64,000 nt of DNA from Cupriavidus sp. EM10 (GTDB taxonomy: Bacteria > Pseudomonadota > Gammaproteobacteria > Burkholderiales > Burkholderiaceae): assembly GCF_018729255.1 (NCBI RefSeq), contig NZ_CP076060.1, positions 124,001-188,000 of the forward strand, given 5' to 3'. Below, one piece after another: positions 29,786 through 38,570 of this stretch. Every line of letters starts with the position of its first letter. Positions within the stretch are counted from its first letter, which is position 1. The translations under genes were made by a program, and so were the position numbers. The notes under the pieces are model-generated. The model searched no databases. It was not told the origin of the DNA and worked only from the letters and a program-made list of their open reading frames with translations.

Positions 29786-31827
29786 ATGTTCAACAAGATC
29801 CTGATCGCCAATCGTGGCGAGATTGCCTGCCGTGTGGCGGCCACGTGCCGCCGGCTCGGCATCCGTACGGTGGCCGTCTATTCCGACGCCGACGCCGATG
29901 CGCGCCATGTCGCGTTCTGCGACGAGGCCGTGCATATCGGCGGCGCGGCGGCGCGCGACAGCTATCTGCGCGCCGACCACATCATCGAGATGGCAAAGGA
30001 GACCGGCGCCCAGGCCATTCACCCTGGCTACGGCTTCCTGTCCGAGAACGAGGACTTTGCGCGCGCCTGCGCCGAAGCGGGGCTGGTCTTCATCGGCCCG
30101 CCGGCGTCGGCCATCCACGCGATGGGCAGCAAGAGCGCGGCCAAGCAGCTGATGGAAAAGGCCGCGGTGCCGCTGGTGCCCGGCTATCACGGCGAGGATC
30201 AGGACGCCGCGCTGCTGCGCCGCGAGGCCGACCGCATCGGCTACCCGGTGCTGCTCAAGGCCAGCGCCGGGGCGGCGGCAAGGGCATGCGCGTGGTGGAT
30301 GCGGGCGAGGGCTTCGAGGCCGCGCTGGCATCGGTCAAGCGCGAGGCGTCGGCCAGCTTCGGCGACGACAAGGTGCTGGTGGAGAAGTACCTGACCCGTC
30401 CGCGCCATATCGAAATCCAGGTGTTTGCCGACACGCAGGGCAACTGCGTCTACCTGTTCGAGCGCGACTGCTCGGTGCAGCGGCGCCACCAGAAGGTGCT
30501 GGAGGAAGCGCCGGCACCGGGCATGACCGAAGACCGCCGCCGCGCGATGGGCGAGGCCGCCGTGGCTGCCGCCCGGGCCGTGGGCTACGTGGGCGCCGGC
30601 ACCGTGGAGTTCATTGCCAACCAGGACGGTTCGTTCTACTTCATGGAGATGAACACGCGCCTGCAGGTGGAGCATCCGGTCACCGAGATGATCACGGGCC
30701 AGGATCTGGTCGAATGGCAACTGCGCGTGGCGGCCGGCGAGCCGCTGCCGCTGACGCAGGAACAGCTGAAGATCGACGGCCACGCGCTGGAGGCGCGCAT
30801 CTACGCCGAGAATCCGGACAAGGGCTTCCTGCCGTCGACGGGCACGCTGCGCTTCCTGCGCACGCCGCCGGCGGTGCAGTTCATGCGCGGCGGGGATGCC
30901 CATGGCCCGGCCGGCGTGCGGATCGATGCCGGCGTGCGCGAGGGCGACACCATCAGCCCGTTCTACGACCCGATGATCGCCAAGCTGATCGTCTGGGGCC
31001 GCGACCGCGACGAAGCGCTGTCGCGCATGGCGCAGGCGCTGGCCGGCTATCACGTGGTGGGGCTGTCGACCAACGTGGCGTTCCTGCAGCGGCTGGTCAA
31101 GTCCGAGGCGTTTCGCACGGCGGATCTCGACACCGGCCTGATCGAACGCAACCAGACCGTGCTGTTCCCGCCGCAGAAGTCGGTGGGCATCGAAGCCATC
31201 GCGCTGGCCGTGGCGGCGCTGCTGGAGCGCGAAACGCGCGAGCGCCGCGTGGACGAGGCCGACCGCCACTCGCCGTGGACCCACGCCGGCGGCTGGCGCC
31301 TGAACGCACGAGATCAGCGCACGCTCTACTTCGAGGCCGCGGGCCACAAGCTGGAGGTGGTGCTCAAGGGCGACGCGCGTGACACGCGCCGCAGCACGCT
31401 GATCTACGCCGACCAGGCCGCGCCGTTCGCCTACACGTTCAATGCCGACGATATCCGCGTGGATTTGGGCACACGCCGCACGCATGGCCAGGTGCACCTG
31501 GAGGGCGACACCTTCCACGTATTCCATGCCGGCCGCCATACCGTGCTGCAATGGCTGGACCCGCTGGCTCACGCCGGGGAATCCGAAGGCGAGGGCGGCA
31601 AGCTGACCGCGCCGATGCCGGGCAAGGTGATTGCCGTGATGGTGGAGCCGGGCAGCAAGGTCACGCGCGGCACGCCGCTGCTGGTGATGGAAGCCATGAA
31701 GATGGAGCACACGATTGCCGCGCCGTCCGACGGCGTGGTCAGCGAGGTGCTCTACGGCGTGGGCGAGCAGGTAACCGAAGGCGCCCAGCTGCTGGCGTTC
31801 GCGGTGGAAGAGGGTGCCGACGCCTGA
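29786..31827 (+). pseudogene. liuD: Methylcrotonyl-CoA carboxylase, alpha (biotin carboxylase/carrier) subunit, one-base deletion
   Basis: Two frames make one protein. From ATG 29786: [24 protein letters not shown] and [14 protein letters not shown], ending at [10 protein letters not shown]. From about 30273: [28 protein letters not shown]-like YFMEMNTRLQVEHPVTEM, and near the C-terminus the biotin attachment motif LVMEAMKMEHT (lysine of AMKM). The break is at the GGGG of 30269-30272; five G give [14 protein letters not shown], the conserved ATP-grasp loop. The enzyme carboxylates its own biotin with ATP and bicarbonate and passes CO2 to LiuB. GGGAGGAG precedes the ATG. With the base restored the protein has about 680 residues, the usual size. 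Confidence 0.92.
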
Positions 31828-31833
31828 CGCTTT

Positions 31834-31865
31834 GCTCCCTTCTCCCGCAAGGCGGGAGAGGGAGC
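31834..31865. repeat. Dispersed inverted repeat, copy 5
   Basis: GCTCCCTTCTCCCGC (31834-31848) and GCGGGAGAGGGAGC (31852-31865) form a long stem with one mismatch or bulge. It begins six bases after the liuD stop and could also act as a terminator-like hairpin, though no T run follows. Confidence 0.82.
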
Positions 31866-31971
31866 AAAACCAGCCACCATCATCCCCTTGGCGGTAATCG
31901 CACACCCCGCCTCCGGCGCCCGGGAAAGCGCGCATAATCGTTGGCCTAACCCGTATAACAATGGAGTCGAG

Positions 31972-32913
31972 ATGAAGTTGCAGCTGTACGTGCCGGATGG
32001 CCGCTACGCACCGTGGATCGAGGGCTTTGCCGAAGTGTTGCCCGAAGCGCAATGCGTGACCTGGGAAGAAAGCCAGGGCCAGCAGGTGGACTTCGCCGTA
32101 GTGTGGCGCCCGCCGCTGGAAATGCTGCGCGGCCGCACGGACCTGAAGGCGGTCTTCAATCTCGGCGCCGGGGTGGACGGCATCCTGCGCCTGCGCGACA
32201 ACGATCCCGAGGCGCTGCCGGCCGGCGTGCCGATCGTGCGCCTGGACGACGCCGGCATGGCTGCCCAGATGAGCGAGTACGTGGCCGCCGCCGTGCTGCG
32301 CTACTTCCGCAAGCTCGACGCGTACGACGCGCAGGAACGGGCCGGCACGTGGAAATTCCTGAAGCCGCACCGCCGGGCCGATTTCACGATCGGCGTGATG
32401 GGCATCGGCACGCTGGGCTCGCATATCGCGCGCACGCTGGCCAGCTTCGGCTTTCCGGTGCGCGGCTGGAGCCGGTCGGCCAAGGTGGTCGACGGCGTGC
32501 AGTCGTTCCATGGCGAGGATGGCCAGCAGGCGTTCCTGAGCGGGCTGAAGGTGCTGGTCAACGTGCTGCCGCTGACGCCCGACACCGAGGACATCATCGA
32601 CACCCACCTGCTCTACAAGCTGGCCAAGGGCGCCTACGTGATCAACGTGGCGCGCGGCCAGCACCTGGTGGAAGCCGACCTGCTGGCGGCCGTGCAGGAC
32701 GGGCAGATCGCCGGCGCCTCGCTGGACGTGTTCCGCACCGAGCCGCTGCCGGCCGAGCATCCGTACTGGCAGGAGCCGCGCATCACGATCACGCCGCATA
32801 TTTCAGCGCTGACGCTGCGCGAGGACAGCATCGCCCAGATCGCCGGCAAGATCCGCCTGCTGGCGGAAGGCAAGCCGATCGCCGGCGTGGTGGACCTGCA
32901 GCGCGGCTACTAG
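31972..32913 (+). CDS. ghrA: Glyoxylate/hydroxypyruvate reductase A (D-2-hydroxyacid dehydrogenase)
   Basis: A 313-residue NAD(P)H-dependent reductase of glyoxylate and hydroxypyruvate. The nucleotide-binding segment is VMGIGTLGSHIARTLASFGFPVRGWSRS (positions 32397-32480), the active Arg is in VARGQHLVEADLLAA, Glu in FRTEPLPAEHPYW, and the catalytic His in ITPHISALT. The start at 31972 follows GGAGTCGAG and begins the conserved MKLQLYVPDGR. It lies between liuD and liuE and may relate to acetyl-CoA use via the glyoxylate route together with aceK. Confidence 0.9.
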   Translation: MKLQLYVPDGRYAPWIEGFAEVLPEAQCVTWEESQGQQVDFAVVWRPPLEMLRGRTDLKAVFNLGAGVDGILRLRDNDPEALPAGVPIVRLDDAGMAAQMSEYVAAAVLRYFRKLDAYDAQERAGTWKFLKPHRRADFTIGVMGIGTLGSHIARTLASFGFPVRGWSRSAKVVDGVQSFHGEDGQQAFLSGLKVLVNVLPLTPDTEDIIDTHLLYKLAKGAYVINVARGQHLVEADLLAAVQDGQIAGASLDVFRTEPLPAEHPYWQEPRITITPHISALTLREDSIAQIAGKIRLLAEGKPIAGVVDLQRGY

Positions 32914-32967
32914 CCGCGACAGGACCCGCCAACGCGCGGCCGAAAAACAGGGATCGAGGAGACAACC

Positions 32968-33900
32968 ATGACCATCCCCCAATACGTGAAGATCGTCGAA
33001 GTCGGGCCGCGCGACGGCCTGCAGAACGAGAAAGCGATGGTGCCGGCCGACGTCAAGGTCGCGCTCATCAACAAGCTGACCGATGCCGGCTTCGTCAACA
33101 TCGAGGCGGCGTCGTTCGTGTCGCCCAAGTGGGTGCCGCAGATGGCCGACGGCGCCGAGGTGATGGCGCGCATCGAACGGCGCCCCGGCACGCTGTACTC
33201 GGTGCTGACGCCGAACATGAAGGGCTTCGAGGGCGCCGTGGCCGCCAGTGCCGACGAGGTGGTGATCTTCGGCGCGGCCAGCGAGGCGTTCTCGCAGAAG
33301 AACATCAACTGCTCGATCGCCGAGTCCATCGCCCGCTTCGAACCGGTGGCGGCTGCCGCGAAGGAAAAGGGCATCCGGCTGCGCGGCAGCATTTCGTGCG
33401 CGCTGGGCTGCCCGTACCAGGGCGAGGTGCCGGTGCATGCCGTGGTGGACGTGGTGCGCCGCATGCGCGAACTGGGCTGCGACGAGATCGACATCGCCGA
33501 CACCATCGGCGTGGGCACGCCGGTCAGGGTGCAGGAAGTGATGCGCGCCGCGTCGGCGGAATTCGCCATCGACCGGCTGTCGGGGCACTTCCACGATACC
33601 TACGGCCAGGCGCTGTCGAACATCCTGGCCAGCCTGGAAGTGGGCATCGCCATCTTCCACGCGTCGGTGGCGGGCCTGGGCGGCTGCCCCTATGCGAAGG
33701 GCGCCACCGGCAACGTGGCCACCGAGGACGTGCTGTACATGCTGCAAGGCATGGGGCTGCATACCGGCATCGACCTGGAAGCCGTGGTCCGTGCCGGCGA
33801 TTTCATCTCGCAAGCCATCGGCCGCGCCAACAGCTCGCGCGTGGGCAAGGCCCTGCTGACCAAGTGGGCGGCTGCGGCCGACGCCACGGTCTGCGTCTGA
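32968..33900 (+). CDS. liuE: Hydroxymethylglutaryl-CoA lyase
   Basis: A 310-residue TIM-barrel lyase cleaving HMG-CoA to acetoacetate and acetyl-CoA, the last step of leucine catabolism. EVGPRDGLQNE holds the catalytic Arg-Asp pair, ASFVSPKWVPQMAD is typical of the family, HFHDTYGQALSNI supplies metal-binding His residues, and VAGLGGCPYAKGATGNVATEDVLYM contains the signature Cys loop (positions 33667-33741). A GAGGAGACAACC ribosome-binding region precedes the ATG. It follows ghrA by 54 bases. Confidence 0.96.
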   Translation: MTIPQYVKIVEVGPRDGLQNEKAMVPADVKVALINKLTDAGFVNIEAASFVSPKWVPQMADGAEVMARIERRPGTLYSVLTPNMKGFEGAVAASADEVVIFGAASEAFSQKNINCSIAESIARFEPVAAAAKEKGIRLRGSISCALGCPYQGEVPVHAVVDVVRRMRELGCDEIDIADTIGVGTPVRVQEVMRAASAEFAIDRLSGHFHDTYGQALSNILASLEVGIAIFHASVAGLGGCPYAKGATGNVATEDVLYMLQGMGLHTGIDLEAVVRAGDFISQAIGRANSSRVGKALLTKWAAAADATVCV

Positions 33901-33918
33901 ACCAGGAGAACAACAAGC

Positions 33919-34413
33919 ATGAGCGACAACCCGACGCTGCCCGAATCCGCACAACGCGTGGCCGAACTGCTGGCCGGCATCGGCCATGACCGGCCGGTGG
34001 TGATGCTGCCGGCCACCGGCAAGACTTCGGCCGAGGCGGCCGCCGGCCTGGGCTGCACCGTGGCCGAGATCGCCAAGTCGATCATCTTCCGCCGCGTGAA
34101 GGACGATGTGCCGGTGCTGGTCATTGCCAGCGGCAGCAATCGCGTGGACGAATCCAAGGTGGCCGCCCGCGTGGGCGAACTGGGCAAGGCCGACGCGAAG
34201 TTCGTGCGCGAGAAGACCGGCTATGCCATCGGCGGCGTTTGCCCGATTGGCCATGCGGTCAAGCCGGTGATGCTGCTGGACGCGGACCTGTTCCGCTACG
34301 ACAGCGTCTGGGCCGCCGCAGGGCATCCGCACGCGGTCTTCAACCTGACGCCGCAGCAGCTGCAGGCCATGACTGGCGCCGAAGTGGCCGACGTGGCCCA
34401 GGTTCAGGTATGA
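33919..34413 (+). CDS. YbaK/ProX-type aminoacyl-tRNA editing protein
   Basis: A 164-residue editing deacylase of the YbaK/EbsC/ProX superfamily, which hydrolyses mischarged tRNAs (for example Cys- or Ala-tRNA-Pro) in trans. The conserved lysine lies in AEIAKSIIFRRVKDD (about residue 56), and GGVCPIGHAVKP is the typical GxxxPxG loop. The gene follows liuE by 18 bases and overlaps the DUF1289 gene by four bases. The exact tRNA specificity cannot be told from the sequence. Confidence 0.87.
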   Translation: MSDNPTLPESAQRVAELLAGIGHDRPVVMLPATGKTSAEAAAGLGCTVAEIAKSIIFRRVKDDVPVLVIASGSNRVDESKVAARVGELGKADAKFVREKTGYAIGGVCPIGHAVKPVMLLDADLFRYDSVWAAAGHPHAVFNLTPQQLQAMTGAEVADVAQVQV

Positions 34414-34661
34414 CGCCCGCGCGCCGCCGTCTGCTGGCAGACCTGGTGCGCGGCGCGGCGGCAGCGCAGATCGTATCGCCGGTGCCGTCGCCGTGCCGCA
34501 GCATCTGCAAGATGGATCGCGACAGCGGCTACTGCGAGGGCTGCCTGCGGACGATTGCCGAGATCGCCGGGTGGTCGGGCGCCGACGACGAAGAGCGCCG
34601 CCGCGTCTGGGCCCTGCTGCCGGCGCGCGTGCCGAAACTCTGCGAAGGCAGCGCGGCATGA
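34410..34661 (+). CDS. DUF1289 family small cysteine protein
   Basis: An 83-residue protein. The DUF1289 motif is SPCRSICKMDRDSGYCEGCLRTIAEIAGW, given here in pieces: SPCRSICKMD (with two Cys) and YCEGCLRT (with two more), a likely metal-binding arrangement. The family is often linked to Fe-S or metal proteins but its role is not known. Its start overlaps the upstream stop (ATGA) and its stop overlaps the next start, so four genes here are translated in a chain. Confidence 0.85.
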   Translation: MTPARRRLLADLVRGAAAAQIVSPVPSPCRSICKMDRDSGYCEGCLRTIAEIAGWSGADDEERRRVWALLPARVPKLCEGSAA

Positions 34662-35584
34662 GCGCGCCCAGCCTGCCAGCCACGATGCGCGTGTTCGAGC
34701 GCGGCTGGCTGTCCGCGAACAACGTGCTGTTCGTCGACGATGGCACGCAGGACACCACGCTCGTCGATACCGGCTATGTCGCGCACGCGGCCCAGACCGT
34801 GGCGCTGGTGGAAGCGGCGCTCGACGGCCGGCCGCTGCGGCGCGTGATCAACACCCATCTGCATTCCGACCACTGCGGCGGCAACGCGGCGCTGCAGCAG
34901 CGCTGGCAACCGCGCACGGCCATCCCCGCCGCCGAGGCGGCCGCCGTGTCGGCGTGGGATGCCGAAGCGCTCACCTTCGACGCCACGGGCCAGCAGTGCG
35001 CGCGCTTCACGTTCGACAGCCTGCTGCACGCGGGCGACGCGCTGCGGCTTGGCGGCATCGACTGGCAGGTCATCGCCGCGCCGGGCCACGACCCGCACGC
35101 GGTGATGCTGTTCGCGCCGGCGCCGCGCATCCTGATTTCGGGCGATGCGCTGTGGGAGAACGGCTTCGGCGTGATCTTTCCCGAGCTCGACGGCGAAAGC
35201 GGCTTTGCCGAGCAGGCCGCCATCCTGGCGCTGATCGACACGCTCGACGTACGGCTGGTGATTCCGGGCCACGGCCGGGTGTTCGACGACGTGCCAGGTG
35301 CGGTGGCGCGGGCGCGCAGCCGGCTCGACTACCTGCAGGCCGATCCGCTGCGCAACGCCACCCACGCGATGCGCGTGCTGGCGAAGTTCAAGTTGCTGGA
35401 AGCCCAGGCCCTGCCCCGCGAGGCTCTGTTCGCGTGGTTCGCGGCCACGCCGCTGATGCAGCGCATGCACGCACGCTTCACGCCGGGGCCGTCGCTGGAA
35501 GCAGTGTTCGACCAGACGCTGCGGGCACTGGAGAAAGTGGGCGCGCTGCAGTTCGACGGCAACCTGGTGGCCAACCGGGACTGA
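34658..35584 (+). CDS. Metallo-beta-lactamase-fold hydrolase
   Basis: A 308-residue MBL-fold protein. The metal motif is NTHLHSDHCGGN (about residue 65), a further ligand follows in GHDPHAVML, Asp in ISGDALWENGFG, and the last His in IPGHGRVF. The C-terminal third is a helical extension with LLEAQALPREALFAWF. It overlaps the DUF1289 gene by four bases. It is only distantly like the MBL enzyme at 10971-12047. The substrate is unknown. Confidence 0.87.
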   Translation: MSAPSLPATMRVFERGWLSANNVLFVDDGTQDTTLVDTGYVAHAAQTVALVEAALDGRPLRRVINTHLHSDHCGGNAALQQRWQPRTAIPAAEAAAVSAWDAEALTFDATGQQCARFTFDSLLHAGDALRLGGIDWQVIAAPGHDPHAVMLFAPAPRILISGDALWENGFGVIFPELDGESGFAEQAAILALIDTLDVRLVIPGHGRVFDDVPGAVARARSRLDYLQADPLRNATHAMRVLAKFKLLEAQALPREALFAWFAATPLMQRMHARFTPGPSLEAVFDQTLRALEKVGALQFDGNLVANRD

Positions 35585-35586
35585 CG

Positions 35587-36138
35587 ATGCAGCCGCTGCG
35601 CAGCCAGACGTTCCAGCTCAGGCCGTTCCGCGCCAGCGACGAGGCCCAGTTCGTGATGGCCGTGCGCGAGTCGATGCCGACGGTGGGGCTGTGGATGCCC
35701 TGGGCGCTGCCGGACTACAGCATCTACGATGCACGCGAGTGGTTCGAGCGCTGCGCGACGATGATGGAGGAGGGCGCGGCGTACGACATCGGCGTGTTCT
35801 CGCCCGATGGCCGCGAACTGTATGGCGGCGTGGCCATCAACCAGATCCGCCGCGAGGACAATACGGGCAACCTGGGCTACTGGATCCGCCAAAGCCAGCA
35901 ACACAAGGGCCTGGCGTCGGGCGCGGCGACGATGATGGCGTGCTACGGCTTTCACACGCTCGGGCTTACGCGGCTGGAGATCGTGGCAGTCGAGACCAAC
36001 CTCGCAAGCCGCGCCGTCGCCGAGACCATCGGTGCCGAATTCGAGTGCATCGCCCGCAACCGCCTGATCCTGCGCGGCCGGCCCGTGCCGGCGGCGGTGT
36101 ATTCGCTGGTACCCGAGTCATTTTCGATGATGCGGTAG
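35587..36138 (+). CDS. GNAT-family N-acetyltransferase (RimJ/RimL type)
   Basis: A 183-residue acetyltransferase of the RimJ/RimL group. It begins with FQLRPFRASDEAQF. The acetyl-CoA-binding region includes NLGYWIRQSQQHKGLASGAATMMACYGF (positions 35869-35952), with motif A in HKGLASGA. The LEIVAVETNLASRAVAETIG block is characteristic of RimL-like proteins. It starts two bases after the previous stop and probably belongs to the same operon. Target protein or small molecule unknown. Confidence 0.85.
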   Translation: MQPLRSQTFQLRPFRASDEAQFVMAVRESMPTVGLWMPWALPDYSIYDAREWFERCATMMEEGAAYDIGVFSPDGRELYGGVAINQIRREDNTGNLGYWIRQSQQHKGLASGAATMMACYGFHTLGLTRLEIVAVETNLASRAVAETIGAEFECIARNRLILRGRPVPAAVYSLVPESFSMMR

Positions 36139-36173
36139 GGCGTCAGTCAACGCGATATCCGTCGCTATGCGCT

Positions 36174-36200
36174 CCCCTCTCCCATGAAGTGGGAGAGGGG
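36174..36200. repeat. Dispersed inverted repeat, copy 6
   Basis: Arms CCCCTCTCCCA (36174-36184) and TGGGAGAGGGG (36190-36200) with a 5-base loop, again with compensating arm changes. The 181-base gap between the acetyltransferase and the TonB receptor gene contains this copy and copy 7 and no gene. Confidence 0.85.
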
Positions 36201-36269
36201 TGGGGGAGAGGGCGACGAGGCTCTGCTTGCCGACATGTCGGTATTTGAACTGCCGCGCCCTCTCCCCGA

Positions 36270-36294
36270 CCCTCTCCCGCCGTGCGGGAGAGGG
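36270..36294. repeat. Dispersed inverted repeat, copy 7
   Basis: Arms CCCTCTCCCGC (36270-36280) and GCGGGAGAGGG (36284-36294), followed by GAGCAAACC as in copy 3. It lies between two convergent genes. Confidence 0.87.
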
Positions 36295-36319
36295 GAGCAA
36301 ACCACTAAACCAGCAAACG

Positions 36320-38464
36320 TCAAAACTGCGTCCGCATCCCCACGCGCACGCTGCGTCCCGGCAGCGGGGCGATATCGCGCAGGATCGACGTGGCGCTGCG
36401 GGCCTCGGTGTTGGTCAGGTTGTCGCCGCGGATGTAGAACAGTGTCTGCGTGCCCGACAGCTTCATCTTGTAGGTCAGGGCCACGCCCAGCATCGTATAG
36501 GCGTCGGTCGGCGTATCGCCGGTCGGCACGCGGCTCTGGCGGGCGTTCCAGTCCACGTTGACCCGCGCGCCCCACGGGCCGGCCGCGTACACCAGCGATC
36601 CACCCAGGCGCAGCGGCGACAGGCGCGGCAGCGGCTGGCCGTTGCTGCGGTTCTCGCCGTGGACATAGTCCGCGCGTGCCTCGAAGTCGAGCGAATCGCT
36701 GGTGGTCAGCATCTTCTGCAGCAGGCGCGTCTTGCCCTCGGCCTCGAAGCCGTACAACGTGGCCGGCACGCCCATGTACTGCAGCTCGGGCAGCGCGCCG
36801 TCGCTGCCGGCGGCCACGACGTTGCCTTCGCTGTCGCGGTAGCCGCCCGTGTTCAGCAGCGCCAGGTAGTTCTGAAAGCGGCTGTAGTAGCCCGACACGC
36901 TGCCGCTATGGTTGCCCTGCTTGAAACGCATGCCCAGGTCGATCGACGTGGCGCGTTCCTTGGCGGCGTTGGGGTCGCCCACTTCGAACGATCCGGTGGC
37001 CAGGTGCGGGCCGTTGGCGTACAGCTCGTAGAACGTGGGCGCGCGCTCGGTGTACGACAGGTTCGACGTCACCGTCCACACCGGGTTGAGCTTGTACAGC
37101 AGGCCGGCCGATGCGCTGCCGGCGTTGAAGCTGCGCTCGGCGTCGCTGAAGCGGTCATTGCCGTTGGCGGTGGCCTTGACCTTGCTGTGATCCAGGCGGC
37201 CGCCGAAGTTCAGCTTCAGGTCGCCGGACGGGATCAGCGGCAGCTCCTCGAACACGAAGAACGCGGCGTTGTCGGTGGTGGTGCTCGGCACGAATGCCTC
37301 TTCGCCCAGCGCGGAGAAGTCGGTGTGGCCAAACTGCGTGCCGATCACGCCGGTCATGTTGCCGATCTTGCCATGCGTGGCTTCCAGGCGGGCATCCCAG
37401 CCGTGGTTTTTGAACGTGGTGCCGGTGACGCCGTCCTCGATCTCGCGGTGCTCGTAGTCGGTGTAGCTGAACTTGCCCTTGACCGATTCGATGATGCCGC
37501 TGGTGGCGCCGGCCAGGTTGCGCGACTCGCCTTCCAGCGCAAAGCGGTCCTGGCGCATCTTGATGCGGGCGTCGGCCTCGGCCGGCGTGCCGTAGTCGTT
37601 GCGGTAGGTCGACCAGTTGGCGCCCACGAAGCCGTCGGCCCAGGTGTACGACCCGCCCATCGACCCGCCTTCCTGGTGCGCGTTGGTGTTCGGGATCCTG
37701 CCGTAGGCTTCGCTTTCGCCTTCGGGCAGCGGCTGCGTGGCGCGCAGGTTGCCGCTGCGGGCATAGCCGGGGATTTTCAGGTCGCTGGTCTGGCGCACGA
37801 AGGCATCCGCGTGCACCGCGAACTGGCCGTTGCCGGCTTCCAGCAGGCCGCTGGCGTTGCGGCCCTTGTCGCCGCCAATCGTGCCGCTGACGTCGGCCGC
37901 GCCGCTGACGCCCGTGATCGGATCGCGCGGGATGCGGTTGTCGATCACGTTCACCACGCCGCCCACCGCGTTGCCGCCGTACATCAACGCGGCCGGGCCC
38001 CGGACCACCTCGATCTTGTCTGCGACGAGCGGATCGATCGGCACCGCGTGGTCATAGGACAGCGTCGACGCATCCAGCGTGGAGCCGCCGTTCTGCAGCA
38101 CCTTGATGCGGTCGCCGTCCAGGCCGCGGATGATCGGCCGGCTGGCGTTGGGGCCGAAGTAGCTCGACGTGACGCCGGGCATGCTGTTCAGCGTTTCGCC
38201 CAGCGTGCTGGCCTGGCGTACCGCCAGCGCGTCGCCGCCCAGCGTGGAGACCGGAGCCACCATGTCGTTCAGGTCGCTGCCGAGCGGGTTGGCGGTGACC
38301 ACCACTTCCTTCAGCGTCGGGGCAGCGGGTTGGTCGGTAGCCGGCGCGGCCGGCGGGGCCGTCTGGGCGATGGCGGGCGAGGACAGGCCGGCAGCGATCA
38401 ATGCGGCAAGCGCCGCCAGCGGGGTGCGACGCACCGCCAGAATAGGGTGGGAGTTCGAGGACAT
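36320..38464 (-). CDS. TonB-dependent outer-membrane receptor, probably for zinc (ZnuD-like)
   Basis: A 714-residue receptor. The signal peptide (RRTPLAALAALIAAGLSSPAIAQ) is followed by a TonB box region, TLKEVVVTANPLGSD, the plug domain (VRQASTLGETLNSMPGVTSSYFGPNASRPIIRGLDGDRIKVLQ at positions 38087-38215) and a 22-strand barrel ending in the aromatic residue of RVGMRTQF. The start at 38464 is used, though one 13 codons earlier is possible. It is last in a three-gene minus-strand set with a small membrane protein and a CobW-type GTPase, which together with the nearby Zur gene suggests zinc uptake. Specificity is inferred from context only. Confidence 0.88.
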   Translation of the reverse strand: MSSNSHPILAVRRTPLAALAALIAAGLSSPAIAQTAPPAAPATDQPAAPTLKEVVVTANPLGSDLNDMVAPVSTLGGDALAVRQASTLGETLNSMPGVTSSYFGPNASRPIIRGLDGDRIKVLQNGGSTLDASTLSYDHAVPIDPLVADKIEVVRGPAALMYGGNAVGGVVNVIDNRIPRDPITGVSGAADVSGTIGGDKGRNASGLLEAGNGQFAVHADAFVRQTSDLKIPGYARSGNLRATQPLPEGESEAYGRIPNTNAHQEGGSMGGSYTWADGFVGANWSTYRNDYGTPAEADARIKMRQDRFALEGESRNLAGATSGIIESVKGKFSYTDYEHREIEDGVTGTTFKNHGWDARLEATHGKIGNMTGVIGTQFGHTDFSALGEEAFVPSTTTDNAAFFVFEELPLIPSGDLKLNFGGRLDHSKVKATANGNDRFSDAERSFNAGSASAGLLYKLNPVWTVTSNLSYTERAPTFYELYANGPHLATGSFEVGDPNAAKERATSIDLGMRFKQGNHSGSVSGYYSRFQNYLALLNTGGYRDSEGNVVAAGSDGALPELQYMGVPATLYGFEAEGKTRLLQKMLTTSDSLDFEARADYVHGENRSNGQPLPRLSPLRLGGSLVYAAGPWGARVNVDWNARQSRVPTGDTPTDAYTMLGVALTYKMKLSGTQTLFYIRGDNLTNTEARSATSILRDIAPLPGRSVRVGMRTQF

Positions 38465-38570
38465 GGCTCGCGATTCGAATTCGGTATGGGCGAGCGCGGC
38501 CACGGCATTGAGCGGCGCGCCCGGTCAGGCGTGCGCGGGCGGGGGCAGGGCCCCACACACGCGGTTGTCG

